The notes below the pieces were generated by a model. That model had not been told where the DNA came from, did no database searches, and saw only the letters and a list, made by a program, of their open reading frames with translations. Positions 6,302-17,400 of a stretch of 64,000 nucleotides of DNA are shown in pieces. Source of the stretch: a virus. Each line of letters starts with the position of its first letter. The first letter of the stretch is position 1. Where the stretch lies: IMG/VR virus record IMGVR_UViG_3300028423_001110, positions 1 to 64,000 of that record; one strand, written 5' to 3'. Position numbers and translations under genes: made by a program.

Positions 6302-8749
6302 ATGCCACTAAATCCTTCTTCAATTTTTGTACCTACTTCTGCAGAAGAAATTGTTGATGCAGCATCGACCGGCCCATCATTTTTAACCGGAGCAACAATT
6401 TCATCAACTTCTTCTGAAGCCACAACGCAGTCTGCAGAATCAAACACACCGAACGTATCTAGCCTTCCGTATAAGAATCCTTTATCAAGATTTTCGTCTT
6501 ACAGTTGCATTTTTACACTAGGAGTATTAACTGATAATGAATTAAATTTTCCTGATGATACTTATATAAAAAACGGTCCTGAAATAATCTTGTTAAAATC
6601 CGGCGGCACAACAGACAAGCAAGTAAAAACTGCTTACGAAAAATCTTTAGGAATTACAACAGAATATTATATAGATGATGTAGAAATTGACTCTATAATT
6701 GCACCAAATAATAAATCAAGGCAGACAAATGCTACAGGAATACGTTTTAGTGTGTATGAACCTTATTCGATGGGCATATTTTTACAAACAATGTCTGTTG
6801 CAGCATATCAAGCCACACAAAAAAACGGACAACAAGGAACCGGAAACTATCTCGAAGTTCCATATGTGTTAATGGTTGATTTTGTAGGCTGGGACGATAA
6901 AGGAAATTCTGTTAATGTTCCTCAGTCAAGACGAATTTTTCCAATGAAATTTATTGATGTTCGTTTTAATGTTGATGCTGGCGGTTCTCACTATAGTGTC
7001 GAAGCTATTCCTTATAATGAAACAGCACTATCAGACGAAGTTCAAACAATAAAAGAAGATGTTGATATTAAAGGAGAAACTGTAGCCGATATCCTTCAAA
7101 TTGAAAAACCAAATCAAGAAAGCCTTACTTCGCTGCTAAACAAGCGAGAAAAACGACTAGAATCGTCTGGCAACAAAGGAATCGGAGATTCTTTTGTTAT
7201 TTACTTTGAAGTTCCAGGAAGTTCTGGAAATCAAAGACTAGCGGCAAATGCTGCTGACGAATCGGGTGCTTTAGATGTTCCGCCGGGCATTGGACAAACT
7301 ATAACCGAAGTTAATAAATCAGATATTTCTCTAGAAGGAATACAAGAATTTGTCGAAGACGAAAGAAATATTAGTGAAATAGGTTTGTCAAAAATACAAA
7401 AAACTATTTTTGACTCGGGAGAAGATTTCTATGGCGAAGGAGACGAATCTCAACTCAACACAGGTATCTTTAAAAGAGATGCAATAAAAGTAGACAGCGA
7501 AGGCACTGTGCGTTTAAATTTTAAAAAAGGTACGCGATTACAAGATATTATCGAAGAAGTTATTTTGTTATCTGAATATGGAAGAAACCTGTACTTACGA
7601 GCACAAGAGCCTACTAATGATGGCATGATTACTTGGTTCAGAATAGAAACTGATGTATATAATATTTCTGACGATGTTACACTTGCTAAAGCTGGTCGAT
7701 CAGCTAAAGTTTATGTTTACCGAGTAGTTCTATTTGAAACTCACGTTTCTCGTTTTTACGGACCAACAGACTTAACACCAGGCGTTGATAAACTAAAACA
7801 ACAAGCAGTAAAAGAATACGATTACATTTATTCTGGTCAAAACGATGATGTACTAGATTTTGAAATTGCATTTAATGTTGCTTTTTTTAAAGCACTTACG
7901 CCGGATCTTGGACAATTAGGACAAGATGCTAGGATATCTTCGTCATCGAGCACCGCTGCAATTAATAACGAAACTATTTTTTCTGTAAGCAACGGCAACC
8001 AGTCCATACCAAATTCAGAGTTTTCACGACCATTCCCAGCATCTTATGCAGTGTTACCTAAACCAGTTGAAGGAGGTGGTACTCAAAACCATCCAGAAAC
8101 ACAGATTGCAAGAGTCTTTAACGAAGCAATGGTTAACAGCAACGTAGATCTTATTACAGCAGAAATGGAAATCTGGGGAGACCCGTATTACATTGCCGAT
8201 AGCGGCATGGGAAACTATAATGCTGGAAGTTCAAGCAACGCTAAAAATATTACAAACAATAACACAATTAATTATCAAGCAAGAGATGTTGACATTTTGG
8301 TAAATTTTAAAACACCGATTGATATAGGAAAAGACGGATTAATGGCATTTCCTGCAGATAGCGGAGAACCTGTTGCAGAGTTCAGCGGTTTGTATCAAGT
8401 TGTAACAGTTACAAATAAAATACAATCAAATCGGTTTACTCAGACGTTGTCACTTATCCGCAGACCAAATCAATTCGAAGGAGATTCATTACCAAAAGGT
8501 GGCATGTCCGAAGGCGGCGAAGAAGCATCTCTTTCGCCCTTTATTGAGCAGACAGATTCTTTTGGTTTTAGTTTAGTAGGTGTATCTAGTTTTAGTGACT
8601 TTAGTAGTGTATTCGAAACAGCTGAAGACACAATTACAGGTGTTTTTGATGGAATAACAGATACTATTTCTGATATTATTGATATTGCAGAAGGGGTCGG
8701 AACCACGCTAGACGTTACGAGTAATTTAAGAAATAACAATGATGATTAA
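6302..8749 (+). CDS. Large baseplate hub-like structural protein
   Basis: An 815-residue protein between gp53 and the gp5-like spike, a position held in related phages by a hub-associated structural protein. The first 60 residues are Ser/Thr/Ala-rich and low complexity. A compact region follows (about residues 60-270, including YSCIFTLGVLTDNELNF, RFSVYEPYSMG and RRIFPMKFIDVRF), then a long middle part and a C-terminal beta-rich segment (EFSGLYQVVTVTN near 700) with an acidic, low-complexity tail. SGLYQVVxVxN resembles tail hub/LysM-like domains that finish with a distal beta strand. I do not see a definite T4 homologue; a gp27-like role is suggested only by its neighbours. Confidence 0.5.
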   Translation: MPLNPSSIFVPTSAEEIVDAASTGPSFLTGATISSTSSEATTQSAESNTPNVSSLPYKNPLSRFSSYSCIFTLGVLTDNELNFPDDTYIKNGPEIILLKSGGTTDKQVKTAYEKSLGITTEYYIDDVEIDSIIAPNNKSRQTNATGIRFSVYEPYSMGIFLQTMSVAAYQATQKNGQQGTGNYLEVPYVLMVDFVGWDDKGNSVNVPQSRRIFPMKFIDVRFNVDAGGSHYSVEAIPYNETALSDEVQTIKEDVDIKGETVADILQIEKPNQESLTSLLNKREKRLESSGNKGIGDSFVIYFEVPGSSGNQRLAANAADESGALDVPPGIGQTITEVNKSDISLEGIQEFVEDERNISEIGLSKIQKTIFDSGEDFYGEGDESQLNTGIFKRDAIKVDSEGTVRLNFKKGTRLQDIIEEVILLSEYGRNLYLRAQEPTNDGMITWFRIETDVYNISDDVTLAKAGRSAKVYVYRVVLFETHVSRFYGPTDLTPGVDKLKQQAVKEYDYIYSGQNDDVLDFEIAFNVAFFKALTPDLGQLGQDARISSSSSTAAINNETIFSVSNGNQSIPNSEFSRPFPASYAVLPKPVEGGGTQNHPETQIARVFNEAMVNSNVDLITAEMEIWGDPYYIADSGMGNYNAGSSSNAKNITNNNTINYQARDVDILVNFKTPIDIGKDGLMAFPADSGEPVAEFSGLYQVVTVTNKIQSNRFTQTLSLIRRPNQFEGDSLPKGGMSEGGEEASLSPFIEQTDSFGFSLVGVSSFSDFSSVFETAEDTITGVFDGITDTISDIIDIAEGVGTTLDVTSNLRNNNDD

Positions 8750-8751
8750 TT

Positions 8752-10485
8752 ATGTCAAAAGATGATTTTGTAAACCGTTACACTGGCCAAATTAAAAGAA
8801 CAGTTGATACTGGTGTAAGTCGAAGCTTTAATCCTGGACCTTTTGTTGCTATTGTAAGGAATCACTTAGATAGCCATTATATGGGAGGCCTAGAAGTAGA
8901 GCTGCTTACTAAAACAGGTTCAGGTAATGCTCCTAAAGAACCTGGATTGATTTTTCCAGTTTCCTATCTTAGCCCCTTTTATTCAGCAACACCGTTTGAC
9001 GGAACCCAGCCTAATACCGAGCACCAATTTAGCCAAAAATCAGCCGGTATGTGGTTTGTTCCTCCAGATATTGGAACTAAGGTACTTGTAATTTTTGCAG
9101 AAGCAGGCCAGGGGTTTTGGCTTGGCTGTATACCAGAAACATATACAAATTTCATGTTACCTGCAAGCGATGTTTCTACAACATATAATTCGGTAGATAA
9201 TTCAAAAAAATTACCTGTCGGAGAATATAACAAGCAACGCCTCGAAGTTATTCAAGGGAACGATGCTACACAATATACCAAACCGATTAATCAAGATCAG
9301 CTTTCAGTTTTGCAACAACAAGGACTCGAAAACGACGAAACTAGAGGAATAACTTCGTCTAGTGCAAGAAGAGAATTACCGTCGTCTGTTTTTGGAATTT
9401 CAACACCTGGGCCGTACGATCGCCGCCCTGATGCTCCTAAGACCAATTATGGCCCATTAGACAAAGCGCAAATTTTTCATAACAGACTAGGAGGAAGCAG
9501 TATTGTATTCGACGACGGAGACGCAACTTTATTAAGAAAAGGATCTGCTTCCGAAAATCCTTCTGAATATGCAAATTCTGATGCGGGAGAAACTGACGGA
9601 GACGTTACTATACCCCATAACGAAATGTTAAGGATAAAAACTAGAACGGGCCATCAAATAATTCTACATAACTCTGAAGATTTAGTATATGTAACTAATT
9701 CTAAAGGCACTACATGGATTGAACTAACTTCTAACGGCAAAATAGATATTTTTGCAGAAGACTCTGTTTCTGTTCATTCTAAAAATGATATAAATTTTAA
9801 AGCAGATAGAGATATAAATTTTGAAGCGGGCAGAGATTTCAATGTCAAGGCAAATAACAATATTGCAGAAGAAGCAGTTAATAATAGACAAGTGATTGTA
9901 GGAGAAAATAATCAAATTACAATAGGCGGTTTTTCTCACACAAGTACCGAAAAAGAAATTAATTTTGCATCAAACAGCAGCGATTTTAATGTTGTAACTC
10001 AGCAAAACATTAATTTACAATCTGATAATACTACAAATCTTCTTTCTACAAAAAATATCAATTTACAATCTGAATCCGAGTCTATTAATATTAAATCAGA
10101 AAAACATAATAATATTACTACAGTTTCGGGAGATATTAGTGTAAAAAGCGGCAACTATTATTTTGCATCAACTACTGAAACTTATCATATTAATGACCCA
10201 AATGCAGTTGCAAGAGAGTCCTCGGCAGCATCGTCGGCTCAACTAGCAACACCCGCAGAGTCTTTAACAACATGGGAACTTCCCGGAGAAGAAGAAAAAG
10301 TTATACTAAGACGAGTTCCGCAACACGAACCATGGCTTCAACATGAAAATCTTAATCCGGCCTATTATACTCCAGAAGAAACTGATATTAAAAAATTAAA
10401 CGATGCCGGAGACGGAATCGACTTAACTCCACCGCAAACAGCAGAGTACACTATGACTCCTGATACTTTCAGAAAAGGTAATTAA
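8752..10485 (+). CDS. gp5: Baseplate hub spike protein, gp5-like, without visible lysozyme domain
   Basis: gp5 forms the trimeric membrane-piercing spike. An OB-fold lies at about residues 28-135, ending in GMWFVPPDIGTKVLVIF and GQGFWLGCIPETY, a well-known marine gp5 block. A long beta-helix follows at about 281-475, with near-tandem octad-like units such as NDINFKADRD INFEAGRD FNVKANN and repeats of NINLQS. T4 gp5 carries a lysozyme domain between these parts. Here that stretch (about 140-280) is a low-complexity linker with no T4-lysozyme catalytic arrangement. The C-terminus (YYTPEETDIKKLNDAG) is acidic. The role as a spike is firm in context; loss of peptidoglycan hydrolysis is inferred. 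Confidence 0.75.
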   Translation: MSKDDFVNRYTGQIKRTVDTGVSRSFNPGPFVAIVRNHLDSHYMGGLEVELLTKTGSGNAPKEPGLIFPVSYLSPFYSATPFDGTQPNTEHQFSQKSAGMWFVPPDIGTKVLVIFAEAGQGFWLGCIPETYTNFMLPASDVSTTYNSVDNSKKLPVGEYNKQRLEVIQGNDATQYTKPINQDQLSVLQQQGLENDETRGITSSSARRELPSSVFGISTPGPYDRRPDAPKTNYGPLDKAQIFHNRLGGSSIVFDDGDATLLRKGSASENPSEYANSDAGETDGDVTIPHNEMLRIKTRTGHQIILHNSEDLVYVTNSKGTTWIELTSNGKIDIFAEDSVSVHSKNDINFKADRDINFEAGRDFNVKANNNIAEEAVNNRQVIVGENNQITIGGFSHTSTEKEINFASNSSDFNVVTQQNINLQSDNTTNLLSTKNINLQSESESINIKSEKHNNITTVSGDISVKSGNYYFASTTETYHINDPNAVARESSAASSAQLATPAESLTTWELPGEEEKVILRRVPQHEPWLQHENLNPAYYTPEETDIKKLNDAGDGIDLTPPQTAEYTMTPDTFRKGN

Positions 10486-10502
10486 AGGAGGTTAAATACA
10501 TT

Positions 10503-10946
10503 ATGAGCTCGTTAGAAAAAAACATTTACAAACAAATAAATATTCCCGCAAATAAAAAATCTCAGCCTCCTATTGAAAGTAGAGCATATCGAGGAATATC
10601 TACAGTAAATCCTGACTCACAAAACTGGGTCCTTTATGACTTGGCTCTTATCAAACAGGATATTATCAATCATTTTCATATAAGACAAGGCGAAAAGTTA
10701 AGCGATCCAAGTTTTGGAACTATAATTTGGGATGTTCTATACGAACCTTTGACCGATCAACTTAGAGATATCATTGTAAGCAATGTATCAGAAATTATTA
10801 ACTATGATCCGCGCGTCGGAGTAGAAGAAATAATAGTCGACAGATATGATAAAGGCATACAGGTAGAATGTACTTTAAAATATCTCCCTTATAGTATTTC
10901 AGAACAATTGCGTTTTAATTTTGACGAAGACGCTGGTCTTATATAA
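10503..10946 (+). CDS. gp25: Baseplate wedge subunit gp25
   Basis: gp25 is the small wedge protein that seeds sheath polymerisation and has a lysozyme-like fold. The 147-residue product contains LYDLALIKQDIINHFHIRQGEKL (residues about 45-68) and the conserved run DPSFGTIIWDVLYEPL, followed by NYDPRVGV. These match the gp25 family, whose EPR-type core appears as YDPR here. A strong AAAGGAGG ribosome site lies ahead of the ATG at 10503. It is followed by gp6 with a late-type promoter between them. Confidence 0.88.
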   Translation: MSSLEKNIYKQINIPANKKSQPPIESRAYRGISTVNPDSQNWVLYDLALIKQDIINHFHIRQGEKLSDPSFGTIIWDVLYEPLTDQLRDIIVSNVSEIINYDPRVGVEEIIVDRYDKGIQVECTLKYLPYSISEQLRFNFDEDAGLI

Positions 10947-10966
10947 TATACGCAGTTAATATAAAG

Positions 10967-10974
10967 AATAAATA
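10967..10974 (+). promoter_or_regulatory. Late promoter upstream of gp6
   Basis: AATAAATA matches the T4-type late box (consensus TATAAATA) at seven of eight positions. It lies 22 bases before the gp6 ATG, with GAGG as ribosome site between. It probably adds late expression of gp6 and the giant gene. Confidence 0.5.
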
Positions 10975-10996
10975 TTTTTATACAGAGGTTTAGTGA

Positions 10997-13900
10997 ATGT
11001 CTTCTACTGATAGGCAAAATCGATTACTAGTTACAGAAGATTGGAAAAGGATTTATCAATCATTTAGAAATGCAGAATTTCAAAGTTACGACTTTGATAA
11101 TCTAAGACGAACTATGATAAATTATCTTCGGGAAAACTATCCAGAAGATTTTAATGATTATATAGAATCGTCTGAATATTTGGCTTTGATAGATATGATT
11201 GCATATCTTGGCCAAAATATTTCTTTTAGAATCGATCTTAATGCAAGAGAAAATTTTTTAGAATTAGCCGAACGTCGAGAAAGTGTATTAAGGCTTGCTC
11301 GCTTATTATCGTATAATCCAAAAAGAAATCAAGCATCAAACGGTCTTTTAAAAATAACAGCAGTTTCGACTACAGAAGAAGTAAGCGATTCGAATAACCT
11401 TAATCTTAGAAATCGAACAATAATTTGGAACGATCCTGCAAATTCTAACTGGAATGAACAGTTTGATAGAGTCATTAATGCAGCACTGTCGGTTAATGCT
11501 AAAATAGGAAATCCTGTTAAACAAGAAAATATTAACGGAGTTACCACGCAGCAATATAAACTTAATAGTGCAAGCAGGCAAGTTCCAGTTTACGGTTTTA
11601 CAAAAAACGTAGACGGGCGTTCGGTTAATTTTGAAGTAGTTTCTACGGGTATTACCAACGATTCTATTGTAGAAGAAGCACCGTTGCCTAACAGAAGATT
11701 TGGCTTTTTATATAGGAATGACGGACAAGGCCCTTCTAGTACAAATACAGGATATTTTAGTCATTTTAGACAAGGAGTTTTAGATTTTGGTAATTTTTCC
11801 GTTACTAATCCCAGTAGTAACCAAGTAGTTGCAATTGACCAAAGAAACATTAATAACTCAGATGTCTGGTTATATTCAGTTAATGAAAACGGCGTTGAAC
11901 AAAAGTTATGGACAAAGGTTGACTCTGTTGAAGGAAACAACATAATCTATAATAGTATTGAAAAGAATCAACGAGACATTTATTCTGTTCTTACTAGGAT
12001 CGAAGATAGAATTAGTCTTATTTTTGCCGACGGCACATTTGGAAATCTTCCACAAGGCAGTTTTAGAGTTTACTATAGATCCAGCGTAAATTCTAGGTTA
12101 TTTATTACACCTAGCGACATGAGAGGAATTGTAGTAAGGATACCGTATATTTCTCGTACAGGAAATGCAGAAACACTTGCCATTTCATATTCATTAGAAT
12201 ACACAGTTGTTAACGGTTCGACTACTGAAACAAGTGCAAATATAAAATCTAGAGCACCTTCGACTTATTACACGCAAAATAGAATGGTTACTGGTGAAGA
12301 TTATCAAGTAGCGCCGCTTAGTATAAGTCAAGAGATTGTTAAAGCTAAAGCAGTTAATCGAACATCGAGCGGAATTTCTAGATATTTTGATCTAATTGAT
12401 GCAACCGGAAAGTATTCTAGCACTAATCTATTTGGTACGGACGGTGCCTTATTTAAAGATTTTCTTGATGTAAAACAGTCTCTTAATTTTGAAAATCTAA
12501 CCGACATCGAAGGCGAAATAGTTAACACAGTCCAACCAATTTTAAAAGATAGAAGATTAAATAATTTTTATTTAGATCAATTTCCTTTAGTTTCGGTTCG
12601 CGACCTAAATAATAGCTGGCAACAAAAAACTGCAGATACCAATCAAAGCACAGGTAATTTTATTGATTTAAACGGAGATGACGTTAGACTAGGAAACTTT
12701 ACTGAATCTAATATGAAGTTTGTAAAACTTAATTCTCTCCTTAAATTCGAAGCACCAGACGGATTTCACTTTCTAAATGGAGAGCTGATTCAAGGAGAAC
12801 CTGATTTTAGAGGCGGATCTTTATATAAATGGAGTAAAGTTGTTTCGATTGTTAACGACGGTACTTCAGTTCAAGAAAACGAGTTTGGTTCTGTTATTTT
12901 AAACGATGTAATACCAACTGGCGCAAAAATTGTCGATATTAGAACGCCTCTCCCTAATGCACTAGTCCAGAATGTAGAATCTCAAGCAATTAACGAAATT
13001 TTTAATCTAAGAACATTTGGTTTACGTTATGACCAAAATATCGGAGAGTGGCAAATTGTTTCTCAAAATAATCTAAATATTATAGATGATTTTTCAACAG
13101 GCAAAACTGGTGATACTACAGGACAGCAGTTAGATTCTAGTTGGTTACTGTTATTTGAAACAGACGGAGAAAAATATACTATCACTTATAGATCTTTGAG
13201 ATATATTTTCGAAAGTGACAGAGAAATAAGGTTCTATTTTGATAGTACAGAAAAGATTTTTAATAACAAAAGCGGTAAAACAGTAAAAGACAAGGTTACT
13301 GTTTTAGGAATTAATACCCAGCCAGATACAACCGAACCCTTTAATAAGGATTTTGATTGGGAAGTTACAAAAGAATTTAGAAACGAAAACGGGTATGTGG
13401 ATAGCAAAAAGATAGAAATTTCGTTTTTTGATTCTGACGACGACGGTGTTGTAGATGACCCCGAAATTTTTGACCAAGTAGTTAATGAAACACAGAATAT
13501 TCAAGATAAACTTGTGTTTTTAAGAAAAGAAGAATCACAAGACGGACTTATTGACTATGTTTTTGTTTCTCCTGAAGAAATAAATGTAGAAATTTTACAA
13601 TCAAAAAATTCTGGGGTGATTACAAGTAACTATTCAGACGGTCAATTATTTTATTTTATTGAACAAGACATCTTTGAAAATCTCAATCGAAATACAGGTA
13701 ATTTCACAATTAACACCAGTTTTCGAGCCAAAATAGGCCGATCGGGGATTAAATTTCATTATATACATAATGCTGATGAGAATGCAAGAATTGATCCAAG
13801 TGCAAGTAACATAATTGATATCTATTTGCTTACACGACAATATGACACGCAATTTAGATTGTTTTTAGACGATGCTATAATCGACAAACCTCTTCCGGCT

Positions 13901-14458
13901 AGTAGTGATAACTTATTCATTAGTTTTGGCCAAGAATTAAATAAAATTAAAACAATTAGTGATGAAATAATTTATCATTCTGCCAAATATAAAATTTTAT
14001 TTGGAAATAAGGCAACCTCAGATTTGCAAGCAACTTTTAAAATAGTCAAAAGTAAAGACATTGTTATCAACGATAACGACTTAAAGTCAAGAGTGATAAG
14101 CACTATTAACAGATTTTTTGCTCTTGAAAACTGGGATTTTGGTGATAACTTTTATTTCTCTGAACTTGCAAGTTTTGTCATGGCCGAGCTTTCGCCGGAC
14201 ATAATTACATTTGTTATAGTTCCTGTGCAACCTGATCAAAGTTTTGGATCTCTTTATGAAATTAAAGCAGAATCAGATGAAATTTTTATTAGTGCTGCAA
14301 CTGTAGAAGATATCGATATTATAGATGAAATTACAGCAAATCGACTAAATGCCGATGGAAATGTAATAACATCTGCTAGATCTATTAATTCTGGTATACA
14401 AAGTGCAGACGATAATCCCCTAACAATAGGAGGCCCTTCTACTAATGGCTTACAATAA
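10997..14458 (+). CDS. gp6: Baseplate wedge subunit gp6
   Basis: gp6 makes the continuous ring that ties the baseplate wedges together. The N-terminus has the conserved segments TEDWKRIYQSFRNAEFQSYDF, YLALIDMIAYLGQNISFRID and NARENFLELAERRESVLRLA (residues about 13-105), diagnostic for gp6. The length of 1153 residues is much greater than the 660 of T4 gp6, which is usual in marine relatives. The extension includes a calcium-loop-like DSDDDGVVDDPE near residue 813. The C-terminal part with SRVISTINRFFALENWDFGDNF resembles the gp6 dimerisation end. The stop overlaps the start of the next gene by 14 bases. Confidence 0.85.
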   Translation: MSSTDRQNRLLVTEDWKRIYQSFRNAEFQSYDFDNLRRTMINYLRENYPEDFNDYIESSEYLALIDMIAYLGQNISFRIDLNARENFLELAERRESVLRLARLLSYNPKRNQASNGLLKITAVSTTEEVSDSNNLNLRNRTIIWNDPANSNWNEQFDRVINAALSVNAKIGNPVKQENINGVTTQQYKLNSASRQVPVYGFTKNVDGRSVNFEVVSTGITNDSIVEEAPLPNRRFGFLYRNDGQGPSSTNTGYFSHFRQGVLDFGNFSVTNPSSNQVVAIDQRNINNSDVWLYSVNENGVEQKLWTKVDSVEGNNIIYNSIEKNQRDIYSVLTRIEDRISLIFADGTFGNLPQGSFRVYYRSSVNSRLFITPSDMRGIVVRIPYISRTGNAETLAISYSLEYTVVNGSTTETSANIKSRAPSTYYTQNRMVTGEDYQVAPLSISQEIVKAKAVNRTSSGISRYFDLIDATGKYSSTNLFGTDGALFKDFLDVKQSLNFENLTDIEGEIVNTVQPILKDRRLNNFYLDQFPLVSVRDLNNSWQQKTADTNQSTGNFIDLNGDDVRLGNFTESNMKFVKLNSLLKFEAPDGFHFLNGELIQGEPDFRGGSLYKWSKVVSIVNDGTSVQENEFGSVILNDVIPTGAKIVDIRTPLPNALVQNVESQAINEIFNLRTFGLRYDQNIGEWQIVSQNNLNIIDDFSTGKTGDTTGQQLDSSWLLLFETDGEKYTITYRSLRYIFESDREIRFYFDSTEKIFNNKSGKTVKDKVTVLGINTQPDTTEPFNKDFDWEVTKEFRNENGYVDSKKIEISFFDSDDDGVVDDPEIFDQVVNETQNIQDKLVFLRKEESQDGLIDYVFVSPEEINVEILQSKNSGVITSNYSDGQLFYFIEQDIFENLNRNTGNFTINTSFRAKIGRSGIKFHYIHNADENARIDPSASNIIDIYLLTRQYDTQFRLFLDDAIIDKPLPASSDNLFISFGQELNKIKTISDEIIYHSAKYKILFGNKATSDLQATFKIVKSKDIVINDNDLKSRVISTINRFFALENWDFGDNFYFSELASFVMAELSPDIITFVIVPVQPDQSFGSLYEIKAESDEIFISAATVEDIDIIDEITANRLNADGNVITSARSINSGIQSADDNPLTIGGPSTNGLQ

Positions 14459-17400
14459 CGATCAGCAAGAGTATCCATTACCAGACGGTTCCGACGATCG
14501 TAGAAGAAGCTCTCAGCATCTTCCTAGATACTTTAGAACAGAAGTTAACAATAAATTTTTATCTAGTACAATGGATCAAATGATCCAACCGGGCGTAGTA
14601 GAAAATCTAAATGGATACATTGGTCGTAAAGAAGCAAAAGCATTTAAATCAGATGATTTTTATTTAGGTGACATTAGTAAGCAACGCGACGATTATCAAT
14701 TGGAGCCTGCATCGATAATTCAAGATAATTTAGGAAATATAACTTTTTATAAGGACTATAACGATTATAGAAACCAATTAAAAAATTTAGAAAACTCCAA
14801 TCTAAACGATAGTATTATTAATCAACAAGAATACTATGCATGGAATCCTCATGTTGATTGGGATAAACTTGTTAACTTTAGAGAATATTATTGGCTACCA
14901 AACGGTCCTGATCCGATACCAATTACAGGTAATCGAACCAATATTGCTACAACTTATACTGTAAATAATGTCGATAATTTGGATAATCGCGGTTTTGTTT
15001 TTTCTCCTGACGGGTTAACTCAAAACCCAGAATTAACATTATATCGAGGAATAACTTATAGATTTGAAATAGATTCTCCCAATCTTCCGATTAGTATAAG
15101 AACAAATAGAATCGTTGCTCCAAATTGGCGTCCAGGAACTTATTATTTAGAAGGAGAAAGTGTTCAATTTAATGGACAAATTTTTACTGCTGAAGTTCCG
15201 CATAGAGCAGTTAGCCCTCTTTCAGACTTAACAAATTCAACAATAGACGAATTATTTGAGTTAGATAGAGAGAAATGGAATTTAGATAATTCATTTAATC
15301 TTGTAAAAGAAATTTCTAAACAAAACGTAGAAAACGGAACAATTGAATTAACATTAGGTCCAGAAACACCTGATTTTCTCTATTATCTTTCTAATGAAGA
15401 TATTAATGCCGGCGGCCTAATTAGAGTCTATGATATTGATCAAGCATCTTTTCTTAATATTGAACAAGAAATATTAGGTAAAAAAACATATACCACTACT
15501 AATGGGTTCTCGCTTTCAAATGGTATGAAAGTGTATTTTCAAGGTTCTACTTTTCCAGAAAAATTTCAAGAAGGAAATTATTATGTAGAAGGAGTTGGAG
15601 AATTTATTAGTTTAATTACAGAAGAAAATTTAACACTAACTACGGCATTTGTAGAAGATGAATTTGTTGAATTTGATTCTGAAGGTTTTGATACCACACC
15701 TTTTTCTAGAAGTATCGGATTTCCGCGAGAAAAAGATTATCTTACTATAAACAGATCTTCTCAAGACGGAAATTTGTGGTCTAAGTACAATAGATGGTTC
15801 CATAGAGAAATTATAGAGACTGCTGCTAGAATTAATCAAACCGGTTTAGAATTAGATCAAAATCAACGAGCAATTCGACCTATAATAGAGTTTGAGCCAA
15901 ATATTAGGTTATTTAATTTTGGAACGATCGCTAAACAGCCAGTAGATTTGGTTGACAACTTTACAACCGATGTGTTTTCGACGGTCGAAGGCAGTCAGGG
16001 CTACAACATCGACGGAGTAAATCTACAAAATGGTATGCGGGTTCTTTTCACAGCTGACACCGATCAAAGGGTCAGATCAAAGATTTATCGAGTCAATTTT
16101 ATTAATTTTCAAAATAATAGACAAATTGCTCTTACTGAAACAGACGATTCAGAACCGCTAACCAACGAAGTAGTACTATGCGGACAAGGTACTACATTTG
16201 GCGGAAGAAATTTATTTTTTAACGGTGTTGAATGGAAGTTAGCCCAAGAAAAAAGAAGTGTGAACCAAGCTCCGTTATTTGAAGTTTATAACTGTTCAGG
16301 AGATAGTTTAGCTGATCCAGAAATTTACGAAGCAACTATTTTTAATGGAACTGAGATTTTTTCTTACAGAGTTAACAATAATGGAATAGTTGATTCTGAA
16401 TTAGGATTTCCTCTTTCTTACAGAAATATTGAAAATGTAGGCGATATTGTATTTGAGTTTGATTTGTTAAAAGACGCAGCTACTTACTGTCCTGAAGGAA
16501 GCCAGGTTTTGCAAGAACCAGCCGGATTAGGTGTTTTGCATCAGTATAAGAATCGTACCGAATTTGATGCAGTTAACGGTTGGAAAATTGCAGATAATTT
16601 TAGTGATCAGCGAGTAATTAGACAGTTTGTTGCAGTACAGGATGATGTTTTCTTTCCTATTGATATGTACGACGAAAGCGGGTTGTTAACTGATCTTGAA
16701 TTAAATATTACGGTAAACAATAAATTTCAAATACAAGGGTCAGACTATCAAATAGTTAATAATACTAGAAACACTGCGTTTGTGCAGTTCTTTAACGGAT
16801 TAAACGAAAATGATATTGTTTTAATTAAGGCAAAATCAAAAGCACCTAAAAATAACAACGGCTTATATGAAATTCCTTCAAATCTAGAAAAGAATCCTCT
16901 TAATGAAAATCTAGGAGATTTAACTCTCGGAGAAATTAATGATCATGCTAGAAGTATTGTTGAAGAAATAGAAAACTTTTCTGGAGAGTTTCCAGGAATA
17001 AGCAATTTAAGAGATCAACAAAACATTTCTAAATTTGGTAAAAGAATTATTAAGCACTCTGCTCCATTAAATTTAGCTTTGTTTCACTTGGTTGACAAAG
17101 ATGCAAACTTAGTAAAAGCATTACGTTTTGCAAAAAACGAGTATGCAAAATTTAAAAGAAATTTCCTACAAGTTGCATTTGATTTAGGATTTAACGGAGA
17201 TGTAAAAAAACATGTCGATTTGATCCTTAAAGAAGTTAATCGTTACAAAAATAATTCAGATCCGTTTTACTTTTCAGATATGCTTGCATATCGAGGAGAA
17301 AAAGTAGCACAATTTGAAATTGAATCAGACCAACAAAAATTCTTTAGTTTAATAGAACCTTTTAGTCTAAATGAAGTAAATGATAAAGCAGTTTATGTTT

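Noticed and set aside
14254-14478. Minus-strand open frame across the gp6/giant-gene junction
   Set aside because: Shadow of two well-supported plus-strand genes; no ribosome site and no family likeness.
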